From Clostridia bacterium (GTDB lineage Bacteria > Bacillota > Clostridia > Oscillospirales > RGIG7773), in NCBI GenBank assembly GCA_017554835.1, contig JAFZHO010000070.1, positions 1 to 14,899 on the forward strand: a DNA stretch of 14,899 bases, written 5' to 3'. Each line of letters begins with the position of its first letter. Positions within the stretch are counted from its first letter, which is position 1. Both the position numbers and the translations under genes were made by a program. Positions 6,736-13,266 of this stretch are shown here, in pieces. The notes under the pieces are model-generated. The model did no database searches. It had not been told where the DNA came from and saw only the letters and a program-made list of their open reading frames with translations.

Positions 6736-6790
6736 CACAAAAATTGAATATATAATTAAAAATATCACAAATTATATTGACTATATCACA
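6731..6790. promoter_or_regulatory. Three TATCACA direct repeats, candidate AraC-regulator sites
   Basis: TATCACA occurs on the plus strand at 6731-6737, 6763-6769 and 6784-6790. Start-to-start distances are 32 and 21 bp, close to three and two helical turns, so all face the same side of the DNA. AraC-family activators commonly bind 21-bp spaced direct repeats. One box overlaps the GH127 -10 and one lies between the -35 and -10 of the AraC gene's own promoter. Confidence 0.6.
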
Positions 6791-6805
6791 TATTTGTAGT
6801 ATTTT
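6777..6805 (+). promoter_or_regulatory. Promoter of the AraC-family gene at 6822
   Basis: TTGACT (6777-6782), a 17-bp spacer and TATTTT (6800-6805). A TATCACA box (6784-6790) lies in the spacer, consistent with self-repression. Confidence 0.55.
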
Positions 6806-6821
6806 TATTGAGGTGAAAAAA

Positions 6822-7571
6822 ATGAAAAAAATAGACTTAAATAAAAATATTATCTATAAAGGTGCATCCTATCGTTATTTTGATAAAAACGAGTGTCATT
6901 GCAGCAGATTTTGCGAACAATATATTCTTCTTATCGTTTTTGATGGAGTTCTGAGGTTTTCCGAAGATGGGGAAGAGTTTGAGGTTTTTCCCGGAGAGTA
7001 TTTTATTCAGAGGAAAAATGCTTTTCAGGATGGCAAAATCCCAAGCGATTCGCCAAAGTATCTTTACGTTCATTTCGATTGTGAAGAAACCGAAGGAGAT
7101 GGACTTGTATTCAGGGGAAAGTTTGATTATAATCAGTTGGAACCTTTTATGACAAAGATTGACGATTATTACCATAACGATGCGCCATATATCTTGCAGG
7201 TGGGGAAATTTTATGAGATACTTTCGACCTTGTATCAGAAAGAAAAAAAGGCAACTCTCGCTGATAAGATTGCAGAATATATTATGCTGAGATTTACCGA
7301 GGACGTTACTTTGGATGAAATAAGCAAAAAGTTCAATTTCTCAAAGAATCATATTATTAATATTTTCAGAAATAAATACGATATGACTCCTTTTGAGTTT
7401 CTCGGAAAATATAAGATCCGTCAGGCTGAGAGGCTTCTGGAGATAACGTCAGATAGCGCCGAGGAGATCTCTTCCAAGTGCGGATTTAATAACTACTCGC
7501 ATTTTTATAAACTTTTCAGACGAATGAATAACGTTTCTCCGAACCGATGGAGACAAGAAAAACGAAAATAG
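6822..7571 (+). CDS. AraC-family transcriptional regulator (249 aa), likely controls the GH127 gene
   Basis: The N-terminal region (about 10-90) has the cupin-like ligand-binding pattern, including EEFEVFPGEYFIQ (51-63) and YLYVHFDC (80-87). The C-terminal 95 residues hold the two helix-turn-helix units: LDEISKKFNFSKNHIINIFR (164-183) and AEEISSKCGFNNYSHFYKLF (213-232), followed by the VSPNRWR end (238-244) typical of AraC/XylS proteins. ATG 6822 has GAGGTG (6810-6815) with a 6-base gap; an in-frame ATG at 6777 falls on the -35 and is rejected. The gene is divergent from GH127 with shared operator-like repeats and is closed by its own terminator. It probably senses a sugar and activates GH127, perhaps also the DUF6259 operon. 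The ligand is unknown. Confidence 0.92.
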   Translation: MKKIDLNKNIIYKGASYRYFDKNECHCSRFCEQYILLIVFDGVLRFSEDGEEFEVFPGEYFIQRKNAFQDGKIPSDSPKYLYVHFDCEETEGDGLVFRGKFDYNQLEPFMTKIDDYYHNDAPYILQVGKFYEILSTLYQKEKKATLADKIAEYIMLRFTEDVTLDEISKKFNFSKNHIINIFRNKYDMTPFEFLGKYKIRQAERLLEITSDSAEEISSKCGFNNYSHFYKLFRRMNNVSPNRWRQEKRK

Positions 7572-7605
7572 GTATCAACTTGGGGTTGATGCCTTTTTCT
7601 TTTTT
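7571..7605 (+). terminator. Intrinsic terminator after the AraC gene
   Basis: GGTATCAAC (7571-7579) pairs with GTTGATGCC (7585-7593), with one G-T pair, around TTGGG. The tail is TTTTTCTTTTTT. It begins in the stop codon and separates the regulator from the next operon. Confidence 0.88.
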
Positions 7606-7616
7606 GACAAAACGTA

Positions 7617-7645
7617 TAGACTTGGCGTTGAATTTTGTGTATAAT
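7617..7645 (+). promoter_or_regulatory. Promoter of the DUF6259-kinase-MurQ operon
   Basis: TAGACT (7617-7622), a 17-bp spacer and a perfect TATAAT (7640-7645). The block from 7631 (TTTTGTGT then ATAATAAA) resembles the minus-strand block before GH127, which hints at shared control. Confidence 0.65.
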
Positions 7646-7672
7646 AAAATAAAAGCGTTTTCGGAGGTTATT

Positions 7673-9715
7673 ATGGATTATATCTTTAAAGGCGATAATT
7701 ATAATTTGGTAATCAGAAAAGACGAAAAAGGCGTATATTTCGAAAAAGGCAATTTCGGTGAAATAGAGGTTCTGGAAGGACCTATATTTTCTGCCGTTTT
7801 GCAAAATGGTGAGGAAAAGAGGGAACTTGATTCTTATTTCTTCAAAAATGCCGAAATAGAGAAAAAAGAGAATGAGATTATAATTTATTTTAATATATCA
7901 GAGATTACTTTTATTATCAGAGGAAAAGCCGATAATAAGGGGATTTCGTTTACTTCTGAGGTAATAAATAATAACGAAAATATCTCCGTAACAGATCTTA
8001 CATATACCACTCCAATACTATTCTCGGAAAAGTTTGATTTATTTGAGCCAAGCGTTTGTGGAAGAGTGGTTAAAGACGCAGGAAAAAGAGGTTATAAAAA
8101 AAGGGGACTTTATCCGGGAGACCTTTTCTGCATGGAATATTTTGCAGTCTACGGGGAAAAAGACGGTATTTATCTTGGAATAGAGGATGCTGATGCAGCA
8201 GTTAAAGAGATAAGTATTCAGGCAGGGGATAAAAAGGCAGAGTTTATAATAAATTCCCCCGGAATAAATGCGGGAAATGCTAAGAACAGTTTTACGTTAT
8301 ACGGAATTTCAAGATGGGAATATATTAAAGGCGACTGGTATGATGCTACTATGCTTTATGGAGATTTCGTTTATAAAAAGGCAAAGTGGCTTCCCGAAAT
8401 AGACCTTAACGGAAGAACTGATACTCCGAAAAAGTTTAAGGAGCTTCCCTTCTGGGTTGCCGACTATATTCCAAATAGCAAATCCCAGGGTGATAATAAA
8501 CCAATGAATTTAAGCGCGGGAAGCGATATTTACGCTCCTGATTATTGGATAGACGCAGTAATAGAACTCAAAAAAGAGCTTGGAGTTCCTTTGGCATATC
8601 ATGTTTATAACTGGCATAATATTCCCTTTAATATTGAATATCCTCACTTTATGCCCGCAAAAGATAATTTCAAAGAGGGACTTAAAAGGTTAAAGGCGGA
8701 GGGAATTTACGTTCTTCCTTATATAAATGCAGTAAGCTGGGAAACGCGGGATGGCGAAATGGGCCACGAAATAAATTTTGAAAACACGGGAAAACACGGC
8801 GCAGTCATTGATAAAAACGGGGAAATGGTGGTTGCCACCTACCCTCAAAAAACTATAAGTGGTCATAAATCCGGTCTTGCGCCTATTTGTCCATCTTTTT
8901 TGAAATGGTGGGAAATAATAGATGATATTTCAAGAGAAATGGAAAAAGAGCTTGATATAGATGGAATTTATTACGACCAGATTTCTGCCCTTTCGGCACG
9001 GCCTTGCTATAATAAGGAACATTCCCACCTGCCCGGAGGCGGATGCTACTGGGTTGAGGGTTATAATAAAATGATGGAAAAAATAAACGCCAAAAAACCG
9101 GAAGGAAGTTTTTATTTTTCTGAATGTAACGCCGAGCCCTATATAAAAAGTTTTGACGGATATCTTACCTGGACCTGGGTGGAAAACGGGGAAGTGCCTG
9201 CTTTCCCTGCTATTTATGCAGGATATATTCAGATGCTTGGAAGTTTTACCATAGGCAAGAAAAAAGAGGATTATAACTATTTCAAATACGCAACGGCAAA
9301 AGCGTTTTTATATGGTCAGCAGCTTGGATGGTGCAAGGCGGACGTTATATATAGCAAGGAACGACTTTTGTTTTTGAAAAAGATGGTGGGGCTAAGATAT
9401 AAATATACAGAGCTTTTCAACTGCTCAAAAATGCTTCGGCCACCCGTTATAAAATCGGATCTTGCTGCCCTTTCTTCTGAACCGTGTCTATATTTTAATG
9501 AGGATATAGTTATGGAGCAGCTTCTTTCGGGAGCGTGGCAGTATAGAAATAAAGAAAAAACCGTGATATTTCTTATTAATACCTCGGAAGAAAAATCGAG
9601 TTTCACTCTTGAATTTAATATAGAGGAATACGGTCTTGATTTGCCTTCGGAAAATGGAATTTGCACTTTTTCGGGAGAGATAGAAGCCTACGAGTGCAAG
9701 ATTTGGGAGTTTTAA
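7673..9715 (+). CDS. Putative glycoside hydrolase, DUF6259-like
   Basis: 680-aa protein without a signal peptide, so probably cytoplasmic. The first 270 residues are beta-rich, like the super-sandwich domain before many glycosidase barrels. The middle looks like a (beta/alpha)8 barrel: AYHVYNWHN, LKAEGIYVLPYINAV, DGIYYDQ (430-436) and YFSECNAEP near 481-489. A short beta domain closes the chain. Asp435 and Glu484 are candidate catalytic acids by position on barrel strands, but this is inference. The HSHLPGGGCYW and DGYLTWTW stretches fit DUF6259 as I remember it. ATG 7673 has GGAGG (7663-7667); the open frame extends upstream into the AraC gene but lacks a start signal. It is the first gene of an operon with a sugar-kinase fusion and a MurQ-like protein. 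Substrate unknown. Confidence 0.75.
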   Translation: MDYIFKGDNYNLVIRKDEKGVYFEKGNFGEIEVLEGPIFSAVLQNGEEKRELDSYFFKNAEIEKKENEIIIYFNISEITFIIRGKADNKGISFTSEVINNNENISVTDLTYTTPILFSEKFDLFEPSVCGRVVKDAGKRGYKKRGLYPGDLFCMEYFAVYGEKDGIYLGIEDADAAVKEISIQAGDKKAEFIINSPGINAGNAKNSFTLYGISRWEYIKGDWYDATMLYGDFVYKKAKWLPEIDLNGRTDTPKKFKELPFWVADYIPNSKSQGDNKPMNLSAGSDIYAPDYWIDAVIELKKELGVPLAYHVYNWHNIPFNIEYPHFMPAKDNFKEGLKRLKAEGIYVLPYINAVSWETRDGEMGHEINFENTGKHGAVIDKNGEMVVATYPQKTISGHKSGLAPICPSFLKWWEIIDDISREMEKELDIDGIYYDQISALSARPCYNKEHSHLPGGGCYWVEGYNKMMEKINAKKPEGSFYFSECNAEPYIKSFDGYLTWTWVENGEVPAFPAIYAGYIQMLGSFTIGKKKEDYNYFKYATAKAFLYGQQLGWCKADVIYSKERLLFLKKMVGLRYKYTELFNCSKMLRPPVIKSDLAALSSEPCLYFNEDIVMEQLLSGAWQYRNKEKTVIFLINTSEEKSSFTLEFNIEEYGLDLPSENGICTFSGEIEAYECKIWEF

Positions 9716-9727
9716 GGAGAGATAATT

Positions 9728-10879
9728 ATGTTTGATTCTAATTTATTATCAGAAAATATAAGAAAATACAGAAGAAAAAAAGGCATCTCCCAAGGAGACC
9801 TTGCGGCCCTTGTTTTCGTCAGTACTCAGGCAGTTTCAAAATGGGAGTGTGGAGTATCCGTTCCCGACGTGGAAAATCTCTGTTTTCTTGCAAGTGCTCT
9901 TGACGTTTCCGTTGACGTTCTTCTCGGCAGGGAAAAAAGCAATAAAAAAACTATGATTGCCATTGACGGAGGTGGGTCAAAAACCGAGTTTATCCTTTTT
10001 GACGAAGAGGGAAATATTCTTGATAATATAATATCAGGACCGACTAATCCAAATAGTATAGGAATGGAGAGAGCAATTTCCATTATTCAAAGCGGAATAA
10101 ACAGACTCCTTTCAAAAAGCAATGACGTTTCAGGAATTTTTATTGGTGCGTCAGGATTTTTAACGGGAAATAACGCAAAGGAAATATTAAATATTCTCAA
10201 AAAGGAATATCCTTATATTAAGATAAAATGCGATTCCGATATAGCAAACGTTATAGCGAGCGGAACGGAGAAAGAAAAATGTATCGCCGTGATTTGCGGC
10301 ACGGGTTCCGTTGTTTTTGCCAAGGAAAAAGATAAAATGCATCAGTTAACCGGTTGGGGATATCTTCTGAGCAAGAGCGGAAGCGGCTACGATATCGGAA
10401 GAGACGGACTTTATGCCGCTTTGCAGGAGAGAGAGGGACTTGGAGAAAAAACTCTTATTACCCCTTTGGTTGAAGAAAAACTTGAGGGAACTACTCTTGA
10501 GAATCTGGATATTATATATCAGAATGACCAGTCCTTTATTGCCTCTTTTTCGAGAATTGTTTTAAAAGCGGCGGAAAAAGGAGATAAAATTGCTATACGG
10601 ATTTTATCTGAAAATGCAAAACGACTGGCTTTTGTTATAAATCACGCATCCCTGGTATATGACTGCGGCCGTGACGTTATAATATCGGGAGGAATGGTTG
10701 AAAAAGATAATATTTTTGTTAAAGAGCTTAAAGAAAATCTGAAACCCGACCTTGAAATAATCATTCCCGAATTTCCTCAGGTTCTTGGGGCTTGTGTTCT
10801 ATGCGCGAAAATGTGTCAGGTTGATATCGAGGGATTTTTAGAAAAATTGATGATACAATATAAAAAAGGAAATAAATAA
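9728..10879 (+). CDS. XRE helix-turn-helix fused to a BadF/NAGK-type sugar kinase
   Basis: 383 aa in two parts. Residues 9-66 are an XRE DNA-binding domain (SQGDLAALVFVSTQAVSKWE, 21-40). Residues 75-360 are an ASKHA kinase of the BadF/BcrA/N-acetylglucosamine kinase group: phosphate-1 loop DGGGSKT (80-86), likely catalytic Asp169 (KCDSD), phosphate-2 loop CGTGSV (190-195) and adenosine motif SGGM (320-323). Known members include MurK, which phosphorylates GlcNAc and MurNAc in Clostridium. The usual LGDEGS loop here reads LSKSGS (214-219), losing its acidic pair, so activity may be altered. AAGGAGA overlaps the upstream stop (9714-9720). The gene lies 12 bp after the DUF6259 gene and 2 bp before the MurQ-like gene. 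It could be a kinase, a sugar-responsive repressor, or both. Confidence 0.85.
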   Translation: MFDSNLLSENIRKYRRKKGISQGDLAALVFVSTQAVSKWECGVSVPDVENLCFLASALDVSVDVLLGREKSNKKTMIAIDGGGSKTEFILFDEEGNILDNIISGPTNPNSIGMERAISIIQSGINRLLSKSNDVSGIFIGASGFLTGNNAKEILNILKKEYPYIKIKCDSDIANVIASGTEKEKCIAVICGTGSVVFAKEKDKMHQLTGWGYLLSKSGSGYDIGRDGLYAALQEREGLGEKTLITPLVEEKLEGTTLENLDIIYQNDQSFIASFSRIVLKAAEKGDKIAIRILSENAKRLAFVINHASLVYDCGRDVIISGGMVEKDNIFVKELKENLKPDLEIIIPEFPQVLGACVLCAKMCQVDIEGFLEKLMIQYKKGNK

Positions 10880-10881
10880 TT

Positions 10882-11679
10882 ATGCTTAAAACAGAAAAAA
10901 GAAATCCTAAAACAAAAAACATAGATAAAATATCTACTTCTGAAATGGTCAGAATAATGAACGAGGAAAACTATAATGCAGTAAAAGCCGTAGAAAATCA
11001 GACGGAAAATATAGCCCTCGCAATAGATAAAATAAGTAAGGCGTTGGAAAACGGGGGCAGATTAATCTACGTTGGCGCGGGAACATCGGGGCGACTTGGC
11101 GTTCTTGATGCTTCGGAGTGTCCACCTACTTTTGGGGTTTCTTATGATATGGTTATGGGGCTTATTGCAGGGGGCGAAAAAGCTCTCACAAGAGCCACGG
11201 AAAATTTTGAGGATAATTCTGATGCGGCAGTTTCAGACCTTAAAAATATTAATCTTAATAAAAACGATGTTGTGGTTGGGATCAGCGCTGCAGGAGGTGC
11301 GGCATACGTTATAGGTGCTATCGAGTATGGGAAAAAACTTGGCTGCACCACTATCGGAATAACCTCAAACGAAAAAACGAAACTTGATATAATTTCTGAT
11401 ATTTCAATAGTTACCGATACGGGAGAAGAGGTTATAACGGGGTCCACCCGACTTAAAGCGGGAACGGCTCAGAAACTTGTTCTCAATATGCTCTCTACCT
11501 GCGCAATGATAAAAAGGGGCTACGTTTATGAAAACCTTATGATAAACTTAAAGCCAAGTAATAAAAAACTAAAAGAGAGAATGGTAAGAATCGTTTCGGA
11601 AATAAAAAATATTTCGGAAGAAGAGGCAAAAACGCTTCTTGAAAAGGCAGACTGGAACATCAGAAAAGCAGTTTCATAA
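10882..11679 (+). CDS. MurQ-like N-acetylmuramic acid 6-phosphate etherase (SIS domain), variant
   Basis: 265-aa cytosolic SIS-domain protein. MurQ cleaves the lactyl ether of MurNAc-6-P to give GlcNAc-6-P and lactate. Strong MurQ signatures are KRNPKTKNIDKIST near the N-terminus, GAGTSGRLGVLDASECPPTFG (65-85), AGGEKALTRATE and EVITGSTRLKAGTAQKLVLN (183-202). Glu79 and Glu110 line up with E. coli Glu83 and Glu114, reported as catalytic. Two oddities: the second sugar-phosphate loop, ASGRTPYV in E. coli, is AAGGAAYV here (136-143), losing Ser, Arg and Thr; and the protein ends about 30 residues early, lacking the last helical repeat. It is the final gene of the operon, 2 bp after the kinase fusion. 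Family is clear; the exact substrate is doubtful. Confidence 0.85.
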   Translation: MLKTEKRNPKTKNIDKISTSEMVRIMNEENYNAVKAVENQTENIALAIDKISKALENGGRLIYVGAGTSGRLGVLDASECPPTFGVSYDMVMGLIAGGEKALTRATENFEDNSDAAVSDLKNINLNKNDVVVGISAAGGAAYVIGAIEYGKKLGCTTIGITSNEKTKLDIISDISIVTDTGEEVITGSTRLKAGTAQKLVLNMLSTCAMIKRGYVYENLMINLKPSNKKLKERMVRIVSEIKNISEEEAKTLLEKADWNIRKAVS

Positions 11680-11697
11680 AACTCAACCAACAGTGTG

Positions 11698-11726
11698 TAG
11701 ACTATTTATTCCTGATCGTTTATGAT
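11698..11726 (+). promoter_or_regulatory. Promoter of the XRE membrane protein gene
   Basis: TAGACT (11698-11703), a 17-bp spacer and TATGAT (11721-11726). The -35 is the same hexamer as at 7617. No hairpin terminator was seen between the MurQ-like gene and this promoter, so read-through is possible. Confidence 0.5.
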
Positions 11727-11746
11727 TTTTTTGAAGGAGGAGAAAT

Positions 11747-12358
11747 ATGAATCAAATTAAGATAGGAAAATTCATTGCCAAAAAAAGAAAAGAAAAAAAT
11801 CTGACTCAGATGCAGCTTGCAGAAAAACTTTTGATTACAGACAGGGCAATCTCAAAATGGGAAAACGGCAAATCCTTGCCGGATTCTTCTATAATGATTG
11901 ATTTATGCAATATTCTCGGAATTACTGTAAACGATTTATTAAGTGGGGAGGTAGTTACTATGGATAACTATAATAAGGAATTAGAAAAAAATTTAATGGA
12001 AATGGTAAAACAAAAAGAAGAAGCAGATAGAAGATTACTTACGCTGGAATGGGTAATCGGTATTTTATCTTTGATTGTTTTGTTTGTTCCCATAATTATC
12101 GCATCATATTTGCCCATGGAGGACTGGCAGAGGGTAGTTCTTATATTTTCTGGATTTATCCCATGCTTTGTTGGATTTTTCTTTGCGGTGAAAATTGAGC
12201 AGGTGGCTGGATATTATGAGTGCAAAGAATGTAAACACAGATATGTTCCAACATACAAAGCAGTAAATTTAGCTATGCATATGGGCAGAACAAGATATAT
12301 GAAATGCCCAAAATGCAATAAAAAATCCTGGCAGAAAAAAGTTATATCAAAAGAATAA
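11747..12358 (+). CDS. XRE-family regulator with two membrane helices and a C-terminal zinc ribbon
   Basis: 203 aa in three modules. Residues 5-66 are an XRE helix-turn-helix (TQMQLAEKLLITDRAISKWE, 20-39). A short coiled stretch (75-97) leads to two hydrophobic helices (about 102-121 and 129-149) joined by a short turn. The tail has two CxxC pairs (C159/C162 and C187/C190), a zinc ribbon on the same side of the membrane as the DNA-binding domain. It starts with a strong AAGGAGGAG before ATG 11747. It is probably a membrane-tethered regulator; neither target nor signal is evident. It follows the MurQ-like gene in the same direction but has its own possible promoter and ends at a terminator. 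Similar three-module proteins are common in Clostridia. Confidence 0.85.
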   Translation: MNQIKIGKFIAKKRKEKNLTQMQLAEKLLITDRAISKWENGKSLPDSSIMIDLCNILGITVNDLLSGEVVTMDNYNKELEKNLMEMVKQKEEADRRLLTLEWVIGILSLIVLFVPIIIASYLPMEDWQRVVLIFSGFIPCFVGFFFAVKIEQVAGYYECKECKHRYVPTYKAVNLAMHMGRTRYMKCPKCNKKSWQKKVISKE

Positions 12359-12396
12359 AAAAATCCCCTTCGGAATTTTCCGAAGGGGTTTATTTT
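12358..12396. terminator. Bidirectional intrinsic terminator
   Basis: CCCCTTCGG (12365-12373) pairs perfectly with CCGAAGGGG (12380-12388) around AATTTT. Both outer flanks are A/T runs, giving U-tracts either way for the convergent genes. Confidence 0.92.
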
Positions 12397-13202
12397 ATGT
12401 AATCATATGGGGGGAGGGCAGAGATTTTGCTATCCTTTGAGGAATAGGCAGTTTTTTTGACGCCTTTTATAACCTCGATATGAACGTGGTCTCCGTTATT
12501 ATCAAGGCCTGAATTTCCCTGGCTTCCGATTTTCTGGCCTTTTTTTATATAGGTTTTTTCGCCGTCTCCCATTTTAACGTAAACGTTTCGGCAATGAAGA
12601 TATAAAATCGTTACGTTTTTTTCGGGGTTATATATTGCTATTGTGTTATATTTATCGTTTCCGTCGTTTATGAGATAACCGTCACAAAGGGAATAAAAAT
12701 CGCTGTTATAGGTTTTTGATACCAAATCAAGCCCCTCGTGAATTCCGCCGAAAAGGTTTTCTTTATCGTTTATTATTCCTGTTTCAAGCATATCTTCCTT
12801 AAGGTCCTCTCTATCAACAACGTAATATTCCCCATAAAAAGCCGAAACCTTGAAATTAAAATTGCCGAATAGTTTCTGCCCTATATTGAAGATAGTTTCG
12901 CTATTTGGAAGGCCGTTTTCCTTTACCTCTTTATCAAAAAATCGTTTTCCCAAATCAGTTTCAAAGTCGTAGGCCTCTCCGTTTATTATATCGTCGTTTT
13001 TTCCTTTCATATATGCAGTGAGAAGAGTTTTTTCTTCTTTTTTAGGAGAAACTTCAGAGGTGGGGATATTCTGATTTTTTATTATATTATCCTCGTTTTT
13101 CCCCATAAGGGAAAAGAAAATTATTATTGCAAAAAATGCAATACCAAAAATCTTAAAAGAGGATTTTTTCTTTTTATAATATTTATGATGCTTATATTTC
13201 AT
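12390..13202 (-). CDS. Membrane-anchored M23-family peptidase (LytM-type)
   Basis: 270 aa. A very basic start (KYKHHKYYKKKK) precedes a single hydrophobic helix (about 18-33), so the bulk lies outside the cytoplasmic membrane. Residues 60-150 are a region I do not recognise. The LytM domain (about 151-245) keeps the zinc and catalytic residues: HEGLD (His155, Asp159), YLH (His203) and DHVHIEV (His239, His241). An active cell-wall or peptide-crosslink endopeptidase is expected. The start at 13202 lacks any clear Shine-Dalgarno. A TATAAT at 13213-13208 on this strand would start RNA at about the ATG itself, so the message may be leaderless. It lies downstream of the second AraC gene, beyond a terminator, so it is probably separately transcribed. 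A SpoIIQ-like role was considered, but the layout differs. Confidence 0.85.
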   Translation of the reverse strand: MKYKHHKYYKKKKSSFKIFGIAFFAIIIFFSLMGKNEDNIIKNQNIPTSEVSPKKEEKTLLTAYMKGKNDDIINGEAYDFETDLGKRFFDKEVKENGLPNSETIFNIGQKLFGNFNFKVSAFYGEYYVVDREDLKEDMLETGIINDKENLFGGIHEGLDLVSKTYNSDFYSLCDGYLINDGNDKYNTIAIYNPEKNVTILYLHCRNVYVKMGDGEKTYIKKGQKIGSQGNSGLDNNGDHVHIEVIKGVKKTAYSSKDSKISALPPYDYIK

Positions 13203-13207
13203 ATGAA

Positions 13208-13213
13208 ATTATA
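13208..13213 (-). promoter_or_regulatory. Possible -10 of a leaderless M23 transcript
   Basis: TATAAT on the minus strand ends 5 bases before the ATG at 13202. There is no convincing -35. The surrounding AATTGAATATAAT recurs before the second AraC gene. Confidence 0.4.
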
Positions 13214-13235
13214 TTCAATTGGGGACAAAAATATG

Positions 13236-13266
13236 AAAAAGCAAGGAAATTCTCCTTGCTTTTTTA
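13236..13266 (-). terminator. Intrinsic terminator after the second AraC gene
   Basis: GCAAGGA (13241-13247) pairs perfectly with TCCTTGC (13253-13259) around AATTC. On the minus strand it is followed by a TTTTT tail. A/T runs on both sides could also let it act in the other direction. Confidence 0.85.

Noticed and set aside
7604..7609. Perfect TTGACA as -35 of the DUF6259 operon
   Set aside because: No -10 lies 16-18 bp downstream; the TATAAT at 7640 is 30 bp away. TAGACT at 7617 fits better.
9316..9666. Minus-strand open frame inside the DUF6259-like gene
   Set aside because: Shadow of a well-supported coding frame; no ribosome binding site or recognisable domain.
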